A DNA stretch of 64,000 nucleotides from Demequina rhizosphaerae. GTDB lineage: Bacteria; Actinomycetota; Actinomycetes; Actinomycetales; Demequinaceae. Positions 53,331-61,675 of the stretch are shown in pieces. Every line of letters begins with the position of its first letter. Positions within the stretch are counted from its first letter, which is position 1. The notes below the pieces were generated by a model. That model made no database searches, was not told where the DNA came from, and was given only the letters and a program-made list of their open reading frames with translations. Position numbers and translations under genes: made by a program. The stretch covers positions 62,001 to 126,000 of the forward strand of contig NZ_BBMC01000002.1 in assembly GCF_000971255.1 (NCBI RefSeq), written 5' to 3'.

Positions 53331-54812
53331 ATGGACGTCACGACCGCCGCGCTCGACCGGGCAGCCGCTCGTGTGCGTGCGCTCGACGGCGCCGAGACCA
53401 GGGAGCTTCACGGCGAGGGCCTCCACGACGCGATCGTCGCCGCGTGCGGGGTGCTGTCGGAGGCGCGCCGCCTGGCGGCCCCGATTGCCGCCGCCGTGGC
53501 GCGCGACGCGGGCGGACAGGGATTGCGCGGAGGGATCACGCGGCAGGCGGGGCACCGCAGCCCGGAGTACTTCATCGCGAGCCTGCTCGGCGGCACGGTG
53601 GCGGAGGCGCGCACCCTCATCGGCGCGGGCCTCGCGATGGACCCTGACGAGCCCGAGGACCCCGACGACCCGGACGACCCCGACGAGGGCGGCGCCGGCG
53701 AGGGTGGAGGCGGCGAGGACGATCCGGATTCGCCCAACCCCGATCCGAAGCCCGCGAGGCCCAAGCCGCGCCCGCCGGTTCCGGGATCGCTCGCCGAGGC
53801 GCTCGGCAACGGCACCATCGCGGTCGATGCCGCCGCGCTCGTCCGCGCCACCTTGGCCGAGCTTCTCGACGTGGTGGACCGTGCCACCCTATGGGAGATC
53901 GAGAAGCGGCTCGTGGCGAAGGCCGCCCGGCTGTCGCTGTACGACCTGCGCAAGGCCTGCTGGCGCGAGCGCGCCACCGCCGATCCCGCGGGATGGCGCG
54001 AGCGCGAGAAGCGGATCCGCGCACGGCGTACCCTCACGTTGGGCGAGGACGCCGAGGGGATGGTGACGCTCACCGCGCGGCTCGACCCCCTGTCCGCCGC
54101 TCCCCTGCGCGCGTGGCTCGACGCGCAGACCGCCGAGGCCTTCCGCTCCGCGCGCGACGCCGGCGTCACCGAGCAGCGCAGCGCCGCCCAGATCCGCGTC
54201 GACGCCCTGGCCGCGCTCGCCTCCCACGGGCTCGACTGCGAGTCCCCGGCGTCCGGCGTGAAGACCACGCTCATGGTGACGATCGACCGTGACGCGCTGA
54301 CCGGCGAGCTCGGCCTCGCTTCGTGCGATGGGATCGGCGTGCCCGTCACTCCCGCGACCGCGCGCCAGCTTGCCGTCGACGCCGAGATCCTGCCCGCCGT
54401 GTGCGGCGGCGAGTCCGAGGTGCTGGACCTGGGACGCGCGCGACGCCTCTTCACCCGCGCCCAGCGCCGCGCCCTCTCCCTGCGCGACGGAGGCTGCGCC
54501 TGGTGCAGCGCCCCGATCTCGTGGACGGAGACGCACCACATCGCTCACTGGGGGCGGGACGACGGCTGCACCGACCTGTGCAACGGCGTCCTCCTGTGTC
54601 GCAGCTGCCACCTCCGCCTCCACGACACCGGCTGGGAGGTCGAGATCCACGGCGGCGTCGTGTGGTTCCGGCCGCCCGCGTCCGTGGACCCTCAACGCGT
54701 GGCGATCCTGGGCGGACGGCGGCGTACGGCCCCCGAGGAGATGCCCGCACCGCCGCCCCTGCCCACCTCACCGAGCACGCGGACGTGCAGCGGGAACCAC
54801 GTGCGGACATGA
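53331..54812 (+). CDS. DUF222-HNH endonuclease (13E12 type)
   Basis: A 493-residue protein of the actinobacterial 13E12 repeat family. DUF222 spans residues 1-330 and is broken by an acidic, repeat-like linker (PDEPEDPDDPDDPDEGG) near residue 105. The HNH domain is at about 390-450: RDGGCAWCSAPISWTETHHIAHWGRDDGCTDLCNGVLLCRSCHLRLH, with both zinc Cys pairs and the His-Asn-His triad. These genes are multicopy in many actinobacteria and often lie near mobile elements; no target is known. Three TCCACA-type boxes precede it. Confidence 0.85.
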   Translation: MDVTTAALDRAAARVRALDGAETRELHGEGLHDAIVAACGVLSEARRLAAPIAAAVARDAGGQGLRGGITRQAGHRSPEYFIASLLGGTVAEARTLIGAGLAMDPDEPEDPDDPDDPDEGGAGEGGGGEDDPDSPNPDPKPARPKPRPPVPGSLAEALGNGTIAVDAAALVRATLAELLDVVDRATLWEIEKRLVAKAARLSLYDLRKACWRERATADPAGWREREKRIRARRTLTLGEDAEGMVTLTARLDPLSAAPLRAWLDAQTAEAFRSARDAGVTEQRSAAQIRVDALAALASHGLDCESPASGVKTTLMVTIDRDALTGELGLASCDGIGVPVTPATARQLAVDAEILPAVCGGESEVLDLGRARRLFTRAQRRALSLRDGGCAWCSAPISWTETHHIAHWGRDDGCTDLCNGVLLCRSCHLRLHDTGWEVEIHGGVVWFRPPASVDPQRVAILGGRRRTAPEEMPAPPPLPTSPSTRTCSGNHVRT

Positions 54813-54994
54813 ACGGCGTGAGAGGGGGACGATGCGCGGAGGCCGGGCGGTTCACAGCTGGCGCGCCCTCGCCGGGCGGCACCTCTGCGAGCACGGCACG
54901 CACGGGACGCCCGGGGAACGAGTCCGTTGCCAGGCCTCATGGGTCTCGCTAGGGTCGTCGGAAATCCGCACGCACGACTATTGGGGGTGCCTTC

Positions 54995-56422
54995 GTGCGG
55001 CATCTGCTTGCCATCACGGCCTTGGGCCTGAGCGCCGCACTCGGCGCCGCCATCCCGAGCGGCACGATCGACGACTACATCACCGCGGAGATGCCCTCCT
55101 CCGGCGCGCCCGGTGTCGCCTACGCCGTGGTGACCGACGGTGAGGTGACGGAGGTGGGCGCCCGCGGTGTGACCCGCGCCGGATCGGACACGGCGGTCAC
55201 CCCGGACACGCCGTTCGTCATCGGCTCGATCTCCAAGAGCTTCACCGCGCTGGCCGTCATGCAGCTCGTCGAAGCCGGCCAGGTGGACCTCGACGCCCCC
55301 GCCGGAGACTACGTCGACGCCCTCGCCGACACCCCTGCCGGCGCCCCGACCGTGCGCAAGCTGCTGAGCCACACCAGCGGCTTCTCGACGGTGCAGGGCA
55401 ACACCACGCGCGCGAGCTCCACGGGCGCCGCCGACGACCTCGCGAACGCCGTCGCCGCGCTCGCCGACGAGGCACCGGAATACCCGCCGGGCACCACCTG
55501 GGAGTACTCGAACACCAACTATCAGATCCTCGGCCGGCTGATCGAGGAGGTCGCGGGCACCGAGTTCCAGGCCTACGTGACCGCGCACATCCTCGACCCC
55601 GTCGGGATGGACGACAGCTTCGTGGCGGACGGCGAGGTCCACCCCGAGATCGCCACCGGGCACACGCCGTGGTTCTGGACCAAGCGACCGCTGGCCGAGA
55701 GCCCCACCGACCGCGTCACCGCACCGCAGGGCGGCATCGTCGCCTCCGCCAACGACGTGGCGCTCTACCTCGCGATGGTGATGAACGGCGAGGACGACGT
55801 CCTGAGCGCCGAGGGCAAGGCCGAGATGATGCGTCCGGCCAGCGCCGTCTCGCCGTTCTACGGCCTCGGCTGGTACGTCGACACGTCGGACGGCACCGTC
55901 GGGCACACCGGCTCCACGCCGGGCATCGAGACGCAGGCCACCATGGTGCCCGCTCAGGACGATGCGGTGGTGGTCCTGGTCAACGGCGGCAGCGGGGTGG
56001 GCTTCGGGGAGACCACGCAGCTGCGCTACGGGATCACGGCGATCGCGCTGGGCCTCGACTACGACGGCGAAGGCTCGCGCTGGGCCCAGAAGGCGCTCTT
56101 CGTGGGACTGACGCTCGCGCCGTTCGTATACCTCGCGAGCATGGCCTGGGCGTGGGCCAAGCGCGACGCGGTCCGCGCGAAGACGCGCGCCGGCGTCTCC
56201 GGCCTGTTCAGCCTGTGGTTCCCGCTGCTCACCACCGGCGTCGCGGCATGGGTGCTGCTGACCCTGGTCCCGAACCTGATGGGCGCCCCGCCGTCGACGG
56301 TGCGGGTCTTCCAGCCGGACATGGCGCTGGCGATGACCGCGACGGCCGTGGGCGGCGTCGTGTGGGCGGCATTCAGGCTCGCGATCGCCTACACCGGCAA
56401 GGCCGCCGTCAGTCCTCGATGA
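54995..56422 (+). CDS. serine hydrolase, beta-lactamase/D-aminopeptidase family, membrane-anchored
   Basis: A 475-residue exported protein. Signal peptide at residues 1-20, then a class C beta-lactamase-like domain: SISKSFTAL (SxxK, Ser about 73), EYSNTNYQ (YxN, about 168) and VGHTGSTPG (HTG, about 303). Three C-terminal spans (about 365-385, 405-425, 440-465) anchor it. GTG start after GGGGGTG, with a TAGGGT -10 box about 40 bp upstream. Family members include D-amino-acid peptidases and esterases; true beta-lactamase activity is not implied. Confidence 0.85.
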   Translation: MRHLLAITALGLSAALGAAIPSGTIDDYITAEMPSSGAPGVAYAVVTDGEVTEVGARGVTRAGSDTAVTPDTPFVIGSISKSFTALAVMQLVEAGQVDLDAPAGDYVDALADTPAGAPTVRKLLSHTSGFSTVQGNTTRASSTGAADDLANAVAALADEAPEYPPGTTWEYSNTNYQILGRLIEEVAGTEFQAYVTAHILDPVGMDDSFVADGEVHPEIATGHTPWFWTKRPLAESPTDRVTAPQGGIVASANDVALYLAMVMNGEDDVLSAEGKAEMMRPASAVSPFYGLGWYVDTSDGTVGHTGSTPGIETQATMVPAQDDAVVVLVNGGSGVGFGETTQLRYGITAIALGLDYDGEGSRWAQKALFVGLTLAPFVYLASMAWAWAKRDAVRAKTRAGVSGLFSLWFPLLTTGVAAWVLLTLVPNLMGAPPSTVRVFQPDMALAMTATAVGGVVWAAFRLAIAYTGKAAVSPR

Positions 56423-56840
56423 CGTCCTCGCCGCGCGCCGCGAGCGCTGCCAGTCCGTCCCGCATCGCCTGGACCTGCGCGGCCGAGTGGCCCTCCCAGT
56501 CCGTCAGCTCGCCCACCACCTGCACCGCGGACAACGTCCGGTACGACCGCGTCGGGTTGCCGGGGAAGCGCTTGTCGGTGACGTTCGGGTCGTCCTCGAA
56601 GTCGCCCCGCGGCTCGACCACGTAGATGCGCCCGCGCCCCTCGCCGGCGGCGAGCTCGGCGCCCCACGTCGCGGCGTCGAGGGTCTGAGTGAAGTACACG
56701 TGCCGCAGCGGTGCGCCCGGTCGGAAGTTGGACTCGAACCCGGGCTCGAGCACGTCACCGGCCGCGAGCGCGGCCTTCGTGCCGTGCAGGAACGTGGACC
56801 CGTCGCCGTAGACCTCGAACGGCACCGGCGCATCCGCCAT
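56409..56840 (-). CDS. arr: rifampin ADP-ribosyltransferase
   Basis: A 143-residue Arr enzyme: EVYGDGSTFLHGTKAAL, GFESNFRPGAPLRHVYFTQTLDAATWGAELA, RIYVVEPRGDFEDDPNVTDKRFPGNPTRSYRT. The last block is the hallmark of Arr. It uses NAD+ to ADP-ribosylate rifamycins and so gives resistance. The size matches Mycobacterium Arr. Start ATG at 56840 after AGGG; a GTG two codons upstream is the alternative. Its 3' end overlaps the serine hydrolase gene by 14 bp. Chromosomal context, no integron. Confidence 0.92.
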   Translation of the reverse strand: MADAPVPFEVYGDGSTFLHGTKAALAAGDVLEPGFESNFRPGAPLRHVYFTQTLDAATWGAELAAGEGRGRIYVVEPRGDFEDDPNVTDKRFPGNPTRSYRTLSAVQVVGELTDWEGHSAAQVQAMRDGLAALAARGEDVIED

Positions 56841-56879
56841 CGTCACCCTCCCCGATTCGAACCGTCGAAAGCGCGAGAC

Positions 56880-57278
56880 CTACTCGTCGCACCCGCACGA
56901 GCCGGAAGGCGTCCGCGCCTGCCAGCACACCTCGCACACGCCGTAGCTCTTCTCCTCGGCGCCGGTCGCGGGCGTGATCTTCTTCTGCACGCCCGGGCTC
57001 ATGCTGCGGCGCGTCACCGGGAAGTCGACGGCCCAGTTGACCATGCCGTTGCCGTGGGTCTTGTCGCGCACCCGGTCGGGCAGGTCAGAGGCCGCGATCG
57101 CCTCGCGCCGCGAGCCGAACCACTCCGTCGACCGCTTGCCGATGTGGAGCGGGTGAAGCCCGTCCTCGCGCATCGCCTTGATGTAGCTGGACTTGACCTC
57201 GCAGCCGATCACCCCTGCTCTGAGGGCGATCTGGCGCACCAGCGGCCGGGATTCTTCTGCGATCTTGAGCTGCTCCAT
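56880..57278 (-). CDS. hypothetical protein with C-terminal zinc-ribbon-like Cys cluster
   Basis: A 132-residue basic protein: MEQLKIAEESRPLVRQIALRAG, HPLHIGKRSTEWFGSRREAI, and a C-terminal CEVCWQARTPSGSCGC, a likely metal site. No family recognised. ATG at 57278 follows GAGG; an in-frame GTG ten codons upstream is the alternative. It ends 39 bp before arr on the same strand. Confidence 0.55.
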   Translation of the reverse strand: MEQLKIAEESRPLVRQIALRAGVIGCEVKSSYIKAMREDGLHPLHIGKRSTEWFGSRREAIAASDLPDRVRDKTHGNGMVNWAVDFPVTRRSMSPGVQKKITPATGAEEKSYGVCEVCWQARTPSGSCGCDE

Positions 57279-57360
57279 GGCAGCCTCGAGCGGGATGAGG
57301 GGGACAGTGTTCACCCCTGAGGATCTCACGCCCACCCCGCCTTCCGCAGGGCCGGAGGGC

Positions 57361-59373
57361 CTACTCGAGATCCCCGAGGTCGATCGACAGGTCCACCTCG
57401 GCCGGCGCCGACAGCCCCGGCGGCGGCGCCGGCCGCGCCGGCCGCGCGACCACGTGCGGCACCTCCTCGACCAGCCGCTCGGGCAGCGTGTTGAGGAAGT
57501 ACGCGTCCTCGAGGACATCCATGCCGGCCGACCCCATCCACGCCCGCACCGGCGTGTGCGACACGGTCCGCGTCACCACCAGCCGGTCCCGCGCACGCGT
57601 CAGCGCGACGTAGAGGACGCGCCGCTCCTCCTCGACCTCGTCGAGGTCCCCGAGCGCTCGCGCCGAGGGGTACGACCCCGCCGACGCCCCCGCGACGAAC
57701 GCCCAGTCCCGCTCGAGCCCCTTCGCCGAGTGCACCGTCGACACGATGACGTGGTCCTGCTGCGACTCCGGCTCCATCTCCGACGTGAACACCGGCGACA
57801 GGATGTACTCCTCGAGGAACTCGAGGATCGACCGCCGCGACGCCGCCAGCCGCTCGACGTGCACGAGGTCGCGGGCGCGGGCCTCCCAGTTCTCGTTGCG
57901 GTACTTGTGCGCGAGCACCGGCTGCAGCATCGCCGCGGCCCGGCCCACCGCATCGTCCACCCGCGTGGCCGCCTCCTCGATCGCGTCGAGCCCCGCCGCC
58001 AGCCATGCCGGCATGCCCGCGAGGGCCGATGCGCGCGCCTCCCGGGCGGACGCCCCGCCCGAGCGCGCCGACAGGAACGAGTCGAACGCGCGCGCCGCCG
58101 TCACGTCCCCCACGCGCGGTACGAGGGTGAGCAGCCGCATCCAGGCGACCTCGTCGTCGGGGTTCGCGACCACGCGCAGCGCCGACAGCACGTCGCGGAC
58201 GTGGGCGCTTTCCAGGAGCTTCACTCCCCCGAAGAACACGTACGGGATGTCGTTCTCGACCAGCCGCGCCTCGATCGCGCGCCCCGAGTAGTTGGTGCGC
58301 ACCAGCACGAGGTGGGTCGCCCACGGCAGCTCGTCGCGGCGCGCGCGCAGCATCTCCGCGCAGATGAAGCCGGCCTCGTCCTGCGGCGTCTCGAACGAGT
58401 GCAGCTCGGGCTTTGCGCCCTTGCCCCGGACCGCGCGCAGCTTCTTGTCGTACCCGAGCGGCGACTCCGCGAGCAGCCAGTTCGACAGGTCGAGGATCTC
58501 CTGCGTGGACCGGTAGTTGTCCTCGAGCTTGAGCACCCGCGCGCCGGGCACGCGGTCGCGGAACGAGTGGATCGACGCGAAGTCGGCGCCGCGGAAGCCG
58601 TAGATCGACTGCGCGTCGTCGCCGACGCAGTAGAACCGCGTGTGCGGCACGAGCGGGTCGATGATCTGCCACTGCAGCGGGTTGGTGTCCTGCATCTCGT
58701 CCACGAGGATCTCGTCGTAGTGCGAGCCCACCCACTCCGCCACCGCGTCGTCCGCGAGCCGCGCGGCGAAGACCCGCAGGATGTCGTCGTAGGTGAGGTA
58801 GCGCCGCTCCTGCTTGCGCTGCTCGTAGGCGCGCACGGCGGCGCCGATGGCCTTGGCGTCGATGGCGTCGTCGGGGAACTTGACCCGGATCGCGTCCGCG
58901 AGGGTGCGGCGCGTGTTGTGCGCGAAGGACAGCACGTCGACGATCTGCGCCGCCTTGAGCCCCTCGACCCGCTTGCCGCGCCCGAGCACGCCGCGCATCA
59001 CCTGCTGCTGGTCCTCCTGGTCGAGCACGCTCCAGCCCTCGTAGCCGAACACGTCGGGAGCGCCCCGCACCTCGCGCATGGCCCACCCGTGGAAGGTCAC
59101 GGCGGCGACGCCCTGGGTGGACGATGCGGTGGCGGCGTCCCCCTGGACGCGGGAGCGGATCTCGGCGGCGGCGCGGCGGGTGAAGGTGATCGCGAGGATG
59201 CGGTCCGGGGGCGTGCCGTTGCGGATGAGGTGGCGGATGCGGGCGACGATCGTGGTGGTCTTGCCCGTGCCGGCGCCCGCGAGGACGAGGTTGTGGCGCG
59301 CCTCGGTCAGCACGGCCTCGCGCTGGGCGGGGTTGAGGTGCGCGAGCGCGCCGTCGTCCACCTGCTCAGCCAT
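57361..59373 (-). CDS. ATP-dependent DNA helicase, UvrD/PcrA-like
   Basis: A 670-residue superfamily 1A helicase. LNPAQREAVLTEARHNLVLAGAGTGKTTTIVARI (Walker A), ILAITFTRRAA, ILVDEMQDTNPLQW, VGDDAQSIYGFRGADF, LEDNYRSTQEIL, VSTVHSAKGLERDWAFV and VALTRARD give all seven motifs in order. Leaderless: TAGACT at 59381-59386, seven nucleotides upstream. Motif II reads DEMQD rather than the usual DEfQD. Repair or replication-restart role expected. Confidence 0.92.
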   Translation of the reverse strand: MAEQVDDGALAHLNPAQREAVLTEARHNLVLAGAGTGKTTTIVARIRHLIRNGTPPDRILAITFTRRAAAEIRSRVQGDAATASSTQGVAAVTFHGWAMREVRGAPDVFGYEGWSVLDQEDQQQVMRGVLGRGKRVEGLKAAQIVDVLSFAHNTRRTLADAIRVKFPDDAIDAKAIGAAVRAYEQRKQERRYLTYDDILRVFAARLADDAVAEWVGSHYDEILVDEMQDTNPLQWQIIDPLVPHTRFYCVGDDAQSIYGFRGADFASIHSFRDRVPGARVLKLEDNYRSTQEILDLSNWLLAESPLGYDKKLRAVRGKGAKPELHSFETPQDEAGFICAEMLRARRDELPWATHLVLVRTNYSGRAIEARLVENDIPYVFFGGVKLLESAHVRDVLSALRVVANPDDEVAWMRLLTLVPRVGDVTAARAFDSFLSARSGGASAREARASALAGMPAWLAAGLDAIEEAATRVDDAVGRAAAMLQPVLAHKYRNENWEARARDLVHVERLAASRRSILEFLEEYILSPVFTSEMEPESQQDHVIVSTVHSAKGLERDWAFVAGASAGSYPSARALGDLDEVEEERRVLYVALTRARDRLVVTRTVSHTPVRAWMGSAGMDVLEDAYFLNTLPERLVEEVPHVVARPARPAPPPGLSAPAEVDLSIDLGDLE

Positions 59374-59462
59374 GCGCACGAGTCTAGGTGCGGGGTGCGA
59401 CAGGCCGGACGATGCGCGGCGACGGCAGCGCGCCGGCTCTCCACAGCACCGCCTCCGATTTG

Positions 59463-59479
59463 ATAGCAATTGCTATAGT
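59463..59479 (+). promoter_or_regulatory. autoregulatory operator and -10 box of the MNT-HepT operon
   Basis: ATAGCAATTGCTAT (59463-59476) is a perfect 14-bp palindrome overlapping the -10 box TATAGT (59474-59479). The ATG is seven nucleotides past the -10 box, so the transcript is leaderless and the HTH antitoxin could repress by covering the -10. Confidence 0.65.
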
Positions 59480-59486
59480 CGACGTC

Positions 59487-59957
59487 ATGTCCGAGAGCCT
59501 GCGTGACGTCGCCGTGCGCTGCGACGCGATGGTCGAGGAGGCGCGCCGCGAGCTCGTCGCTGCCGTCCGGCGCGCCTACGCAGCAGGCATGACCCAGGCC
59601 GCGATCGCCGGCGAGATCGGCCGCAGCCAGCCCGAGGTCAACCGGCTCCTGCGCTTCCACGGCACCACGCCTCATGCGCGTCGGCTGCGCGCACAGTCCA
59701 CGCGGGTGCGCGAGGAGGTGAGCGCCGTCGGCGGCCGCAACGTCCGCGTCTTCGGCTCGACCGCCGCGGGCACCGACGGCCCGGGCTCGGACGTGGACCT
59801 TCTGTTCGAGATGCGCGAGCCCCTGAGCCTCATGGAGCTCTCCGCCGTGGAGCAACGGCTGACGGCACTGCTCGGGATGAGGGTCGACCTCGTGCCCGAG
59901 TCCTCGCTGCGCGACGACCTCCGGGTCCGGATCCTCGCCGAGGCGATCCCGCTGTGA
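59487..59957 (+). CDS. MNT-type antitoxin: HTH plus nucleotidyltransferase
   Basis: A 156-residue protein. Residues 20-65 hold an HTH (AAYAAGMTQAAIAGEIGRSQPEVNRLLRF) and residues 85-156 a minimal nucleotidyltransferase with VFGSTAAGTDGPGSDVDLLFEM (GS...DxD). MNT antitoxins neutralise HepT by adding AMP to its tyrosine. The nucleotidyltransferase active site is intact, while the partner toxin is broken. 4-bp overlap with the hepT relic. Confidence 0.82.
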   Translation: MSESLRDVAVRCDAMVEEARRELVAAVRRAYAAGMTQAAIAGEIGRSQPEVNRLLRFHGTTPHARRLRAQSTRVREEVSAVGGRNVRVFGSTAAGTDGPGSDVDLLFEMREPLSLMELSAVEQRLTALLGMRVDLVPESSLRDDLRVRILAEAIPL

Positions 59958-60286
59958 CAAGGACCGAGGCCGAGCGCCTCCGCGACGCGCGCCGCCACCT
60001 CGCGACCGCGCTCGAGTACGGGCAGCACGCCCCGCTCGAGCAGGTGCATCTCGACGCGATCTGCATGCGGATCGCCGCCGGCATCGAGGCGCTCAACGGC
60101 CTGTCCCCCGGGTCGCGCCACGCACTGTTCGGAGCCTCATGAGCTGCGATGTAGGGCATGTGGAACCGCATCGCACACACCTATGCACGCGTCGAACGGG
60201 AGGTCGTGGTCGCCACGCTTCGCGATGACATCCCGCCGCTTGTCGCCACCCTCGACCGCACACTCGAAGGTCCGCGGAAGCCGTAG
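59954..60286 (+). pseudogene. hepT: HepT-family toxin inactivated by two in-frame stop codons
   Basis: The first 62 codons (MTRTEAERLRDARRHLATAL and on) are HepT-like and end in TGA at 60140-60142. Three codons later TAG follows (60152-60154), then the same frame goes on as GMWNRIAHTYARVEREVVVA to a TAG at 60284, which is the HepT RNase-motif region. HepT uses R-x4-H-x-Y; the Arg position here is Trp (TGG). Total length 111 codons matches an intact HepT. So at least two nonsense changes and one active-site change have disarmed the toxin. Confidence 0.75.
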
Positions 60287-60470
60287 CGCCCCGGCAAGGC
60301 CGGCCCCGTCCGCCACCAGCGCGCATGACAACGTTTTTCGGCGCTCTTTGCCCAGACTTGGGAATAGCTGCCATGACACCCGGGTTGGAGACATCGCCGC
60401 GGCCCGAGCGCCGAGGCCGGAAGCGTCCTCGGCACCCCGAGGGCCGGAACCTACGGAGCTGACACCCACG
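60287..60470. other. gap before the zinc-ribbon array
   Basis: No gene seen. It contains a GTTTTTC run (60330) and the inverted pair CCGAGG/CCTCGG around 60411-60432, upstream of a GGAG Shine-Dalgarno sequence. Confidence 0.4.
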
Positions 60471-60716
60471 ATGATCGCCGCCGCCGCGCAGCCGCACCTG
60501 AGCCTCGACAACTACGCCGACCTCCTCGCGCTCGGCGGCATCGTCCGCGACACCGCCGTCTGCTCCGCCTGCGGCCCCGACAGCGCCCCGCTGCGCCCGG
60601 AGGCCCTCTGGCTCGCGCACGACGCCCATGGCGAGGAGTTCAGCGGCGCCTCCCTCCTGTGCGTCCGCCACGCCGCCGACTGGGCCGAGAACGGCCACAT
60701 CGCCCTCGCCGCCTGA
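60471..60716 (+). CDS. zinc-ribbon mini-protein 1 of a tandem family
   Basis: An 81-residue soluble protein, not matching any family I know. Layout: HLSLDNYADLLAL, IVRDTAVCSACGPDS, LRPEALWLAHDAHGEE, SLLCVRHAADW. CxxC plus CxxH would bind one zinc. The same layout recurs in the genes at 61416 and 61763 and, diverged, at 60965. GGAG precedes the ATG. Confidence 0.7.
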   Translation: MIAAAAQPHLSLDNYADLLALGGIVRDTAVCSACGPDSAPLRPEALWLAHDAHGEEFSGASLLCVRHAADWAENGHIALAA

Positions 60717-60759
60717 GGGCGCGCCCGGCACCCCGCGCCCACACCCCGCTCGCGTCGAC

Positions 60760-60783
60760 CTATTTCAGGAATTCCTAAAACAG
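60760..60783. repeat. AT-rich palindromic repeat, copy 4
   Basis: CTATTTCAGG, AATT, CCTAAAACAG, 44 bp after zinc-ribbon gene 1. Same family as the copies at 11580, 18100 and 18183. Confidence 0.75.
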
Positions 60784-60861
60784 CCCGCAGCGACCACCGC
60801 GCCCGCGCCGACACACCCGGCACACCCGTCACCCCCGACAAGCCGCGCTCCCACGCCTCCA

Positions 60862-60879
60862 GGTGAACATCTGCTCACC
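60862..60879. promoter_or_regulatory. possible operator before zinc-ribbon gene 2
   Basis: GGTGAACATCTGCTCACC is an 18-bp imperfect palindrome (GGTGA..TCACC arms). A TACCCT -10 box lies 40 bp downstream at 60908-60913. It partly resembles both LexA and CRP sites but fits neither well. Confidence 0.35.
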
Positions 60880-60964
60880 GCTCTTCCCGACACGCCGGAC
60901 GCCGACCTACCCTGACCCCAGAGGCCCATCCCCCCTCAGGGCCCCGCAGGAAAGCAGAGCGTCC

Positions 60965-61306
60965 ATGACCGACGTCCGCGACCTCATCGACTACGACAGT
61001 CCCCACAACTACGCGGAGCTCCTCACGCGCGCCGGCACCGTCCGCGACGCCGCGCACTGCACGCTCTGCGGCCTCGAGTCCGAGCCCCTGCCGCCGCAGA
61101 GGCTCTCGCTCATCAAGTACCGCCAGGCCGGCAGCGACAAGGGCTCCAGCCGGCTCTACTGCGACCTCCACCTCGCCGAGTGGCGGGACGATGCGCGCGC
61201 CGCCAGGCGCCCCGGCCGCCGGGCCGCGGAGCCGCCCGCGCACCAGATCTGCCCCACGTGCTTCATGCAGATGCCCCTCACCGGCGGCTGCGCGAACTGC
61301 GAGTGA
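60965..61306 (+). CDS. zinc-ribbon mini-protein 2 (two Cys clusters)
   Basis: A 113-residue diverged member: SPHNYAELLTRAGTVRDAAHCTLCGLES, then LYCDLHLAEW, the same CxxC and CxxH order as its neighbours, plus an added C-terminal ribbon CPTCFMQMPLTGGCANCE. AGGAAAG precedes the ATG at 60965. Not a known family. Confidence 0.65.
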   Translation: MTDVRDLIDYDSPHNYAELLTRAGTVRDAAHCTLCGLESEPLPPQRLSLIKYRQAGSDKGSSRLYCDLHLAEWRDDARAARRPGRRAAEPPAHQICPTCFMQMPLTGGCANCE

Positions 61307-61308
61307 CG

Positions 61309-61369
61309 GGACCAGCGACCCGATCCAGGGACCAAGGCCCCACCGCCGGTCCCCGCGTGCCGGTATCGT
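61309..61369 (+). promoter_or_regulatory. hydrogenase-type operator and promoter before zinc-ribbon gene 3
   Basis: GGGACCAAGGCCCC at 61328-61341 has its centre 32 bp before the -10 box TATCGT (61364-61369), the same geometry as the three hydrogenase promoters. A weaker box GGGACCAGCGACCC at 61309-61322 lies 19 bp further up, as in tandem DosR sites. Confidence 0.55.
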
Positions 61370-61415
61370 GTTCTGCGCCCACGACGACAATGACGTACAG
61401 AACTGGGATTCCTGC

Positions 61416-61661
61416 ATGATCCACGCCCCCGAGCGCCAGAACCTGAGCCTCGACAACTACGCCGACCTCCTCGCCCTCGCCGGCATCGTCCGCGCGACCG
61501 GCACGTGCAACGCCTGCGGCCCCGAGTCGCTGCCCTATCGCACCGACTCGCTGTGGCTCGTCCACGACCAGTCCGGGGAGGACACCAGCGGCCTCACGCT
61601 GCTCTGCGCGCACCACGCCTCCGACTGGGTCCACACGGACCACCTGACGTCCACCGGTTGA
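61416..61661 (+). CDS. zinc-ribbon mini-protein 3
   Basis: An 81-residue paralog of the 60471 product: NLSLDNYADLLALAGIVRAT, CNACGPES, YRTDSLWLVHDQSGED, LTLLCAHHASDW. CxxC and CxxH conserved. It has its own promoter with a DosR-like operator, so it may be induced together with the hydrogenase. Confidence 0.7.
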   Translation: MIHAPERQNLSLDNYADLLALAGIVRATGTCNACGPESLPYRTDSLWLVHDQSGEDTSGLTLLCAHHASDWVHTDHLTSTG

Positions 61662-61675
61662 TGCATCCACGAGCC

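Noticed and set aside
60862-60879. LexA or CRP site before zinc-ribbon gene 2
   Set aside because: GTGAACATCTGCTCAC misses the GTTC half of LexA boxes and has 8 instead of 6 bp between TGA and TCA of CRP sites; kept only as an unnamed palindrome.
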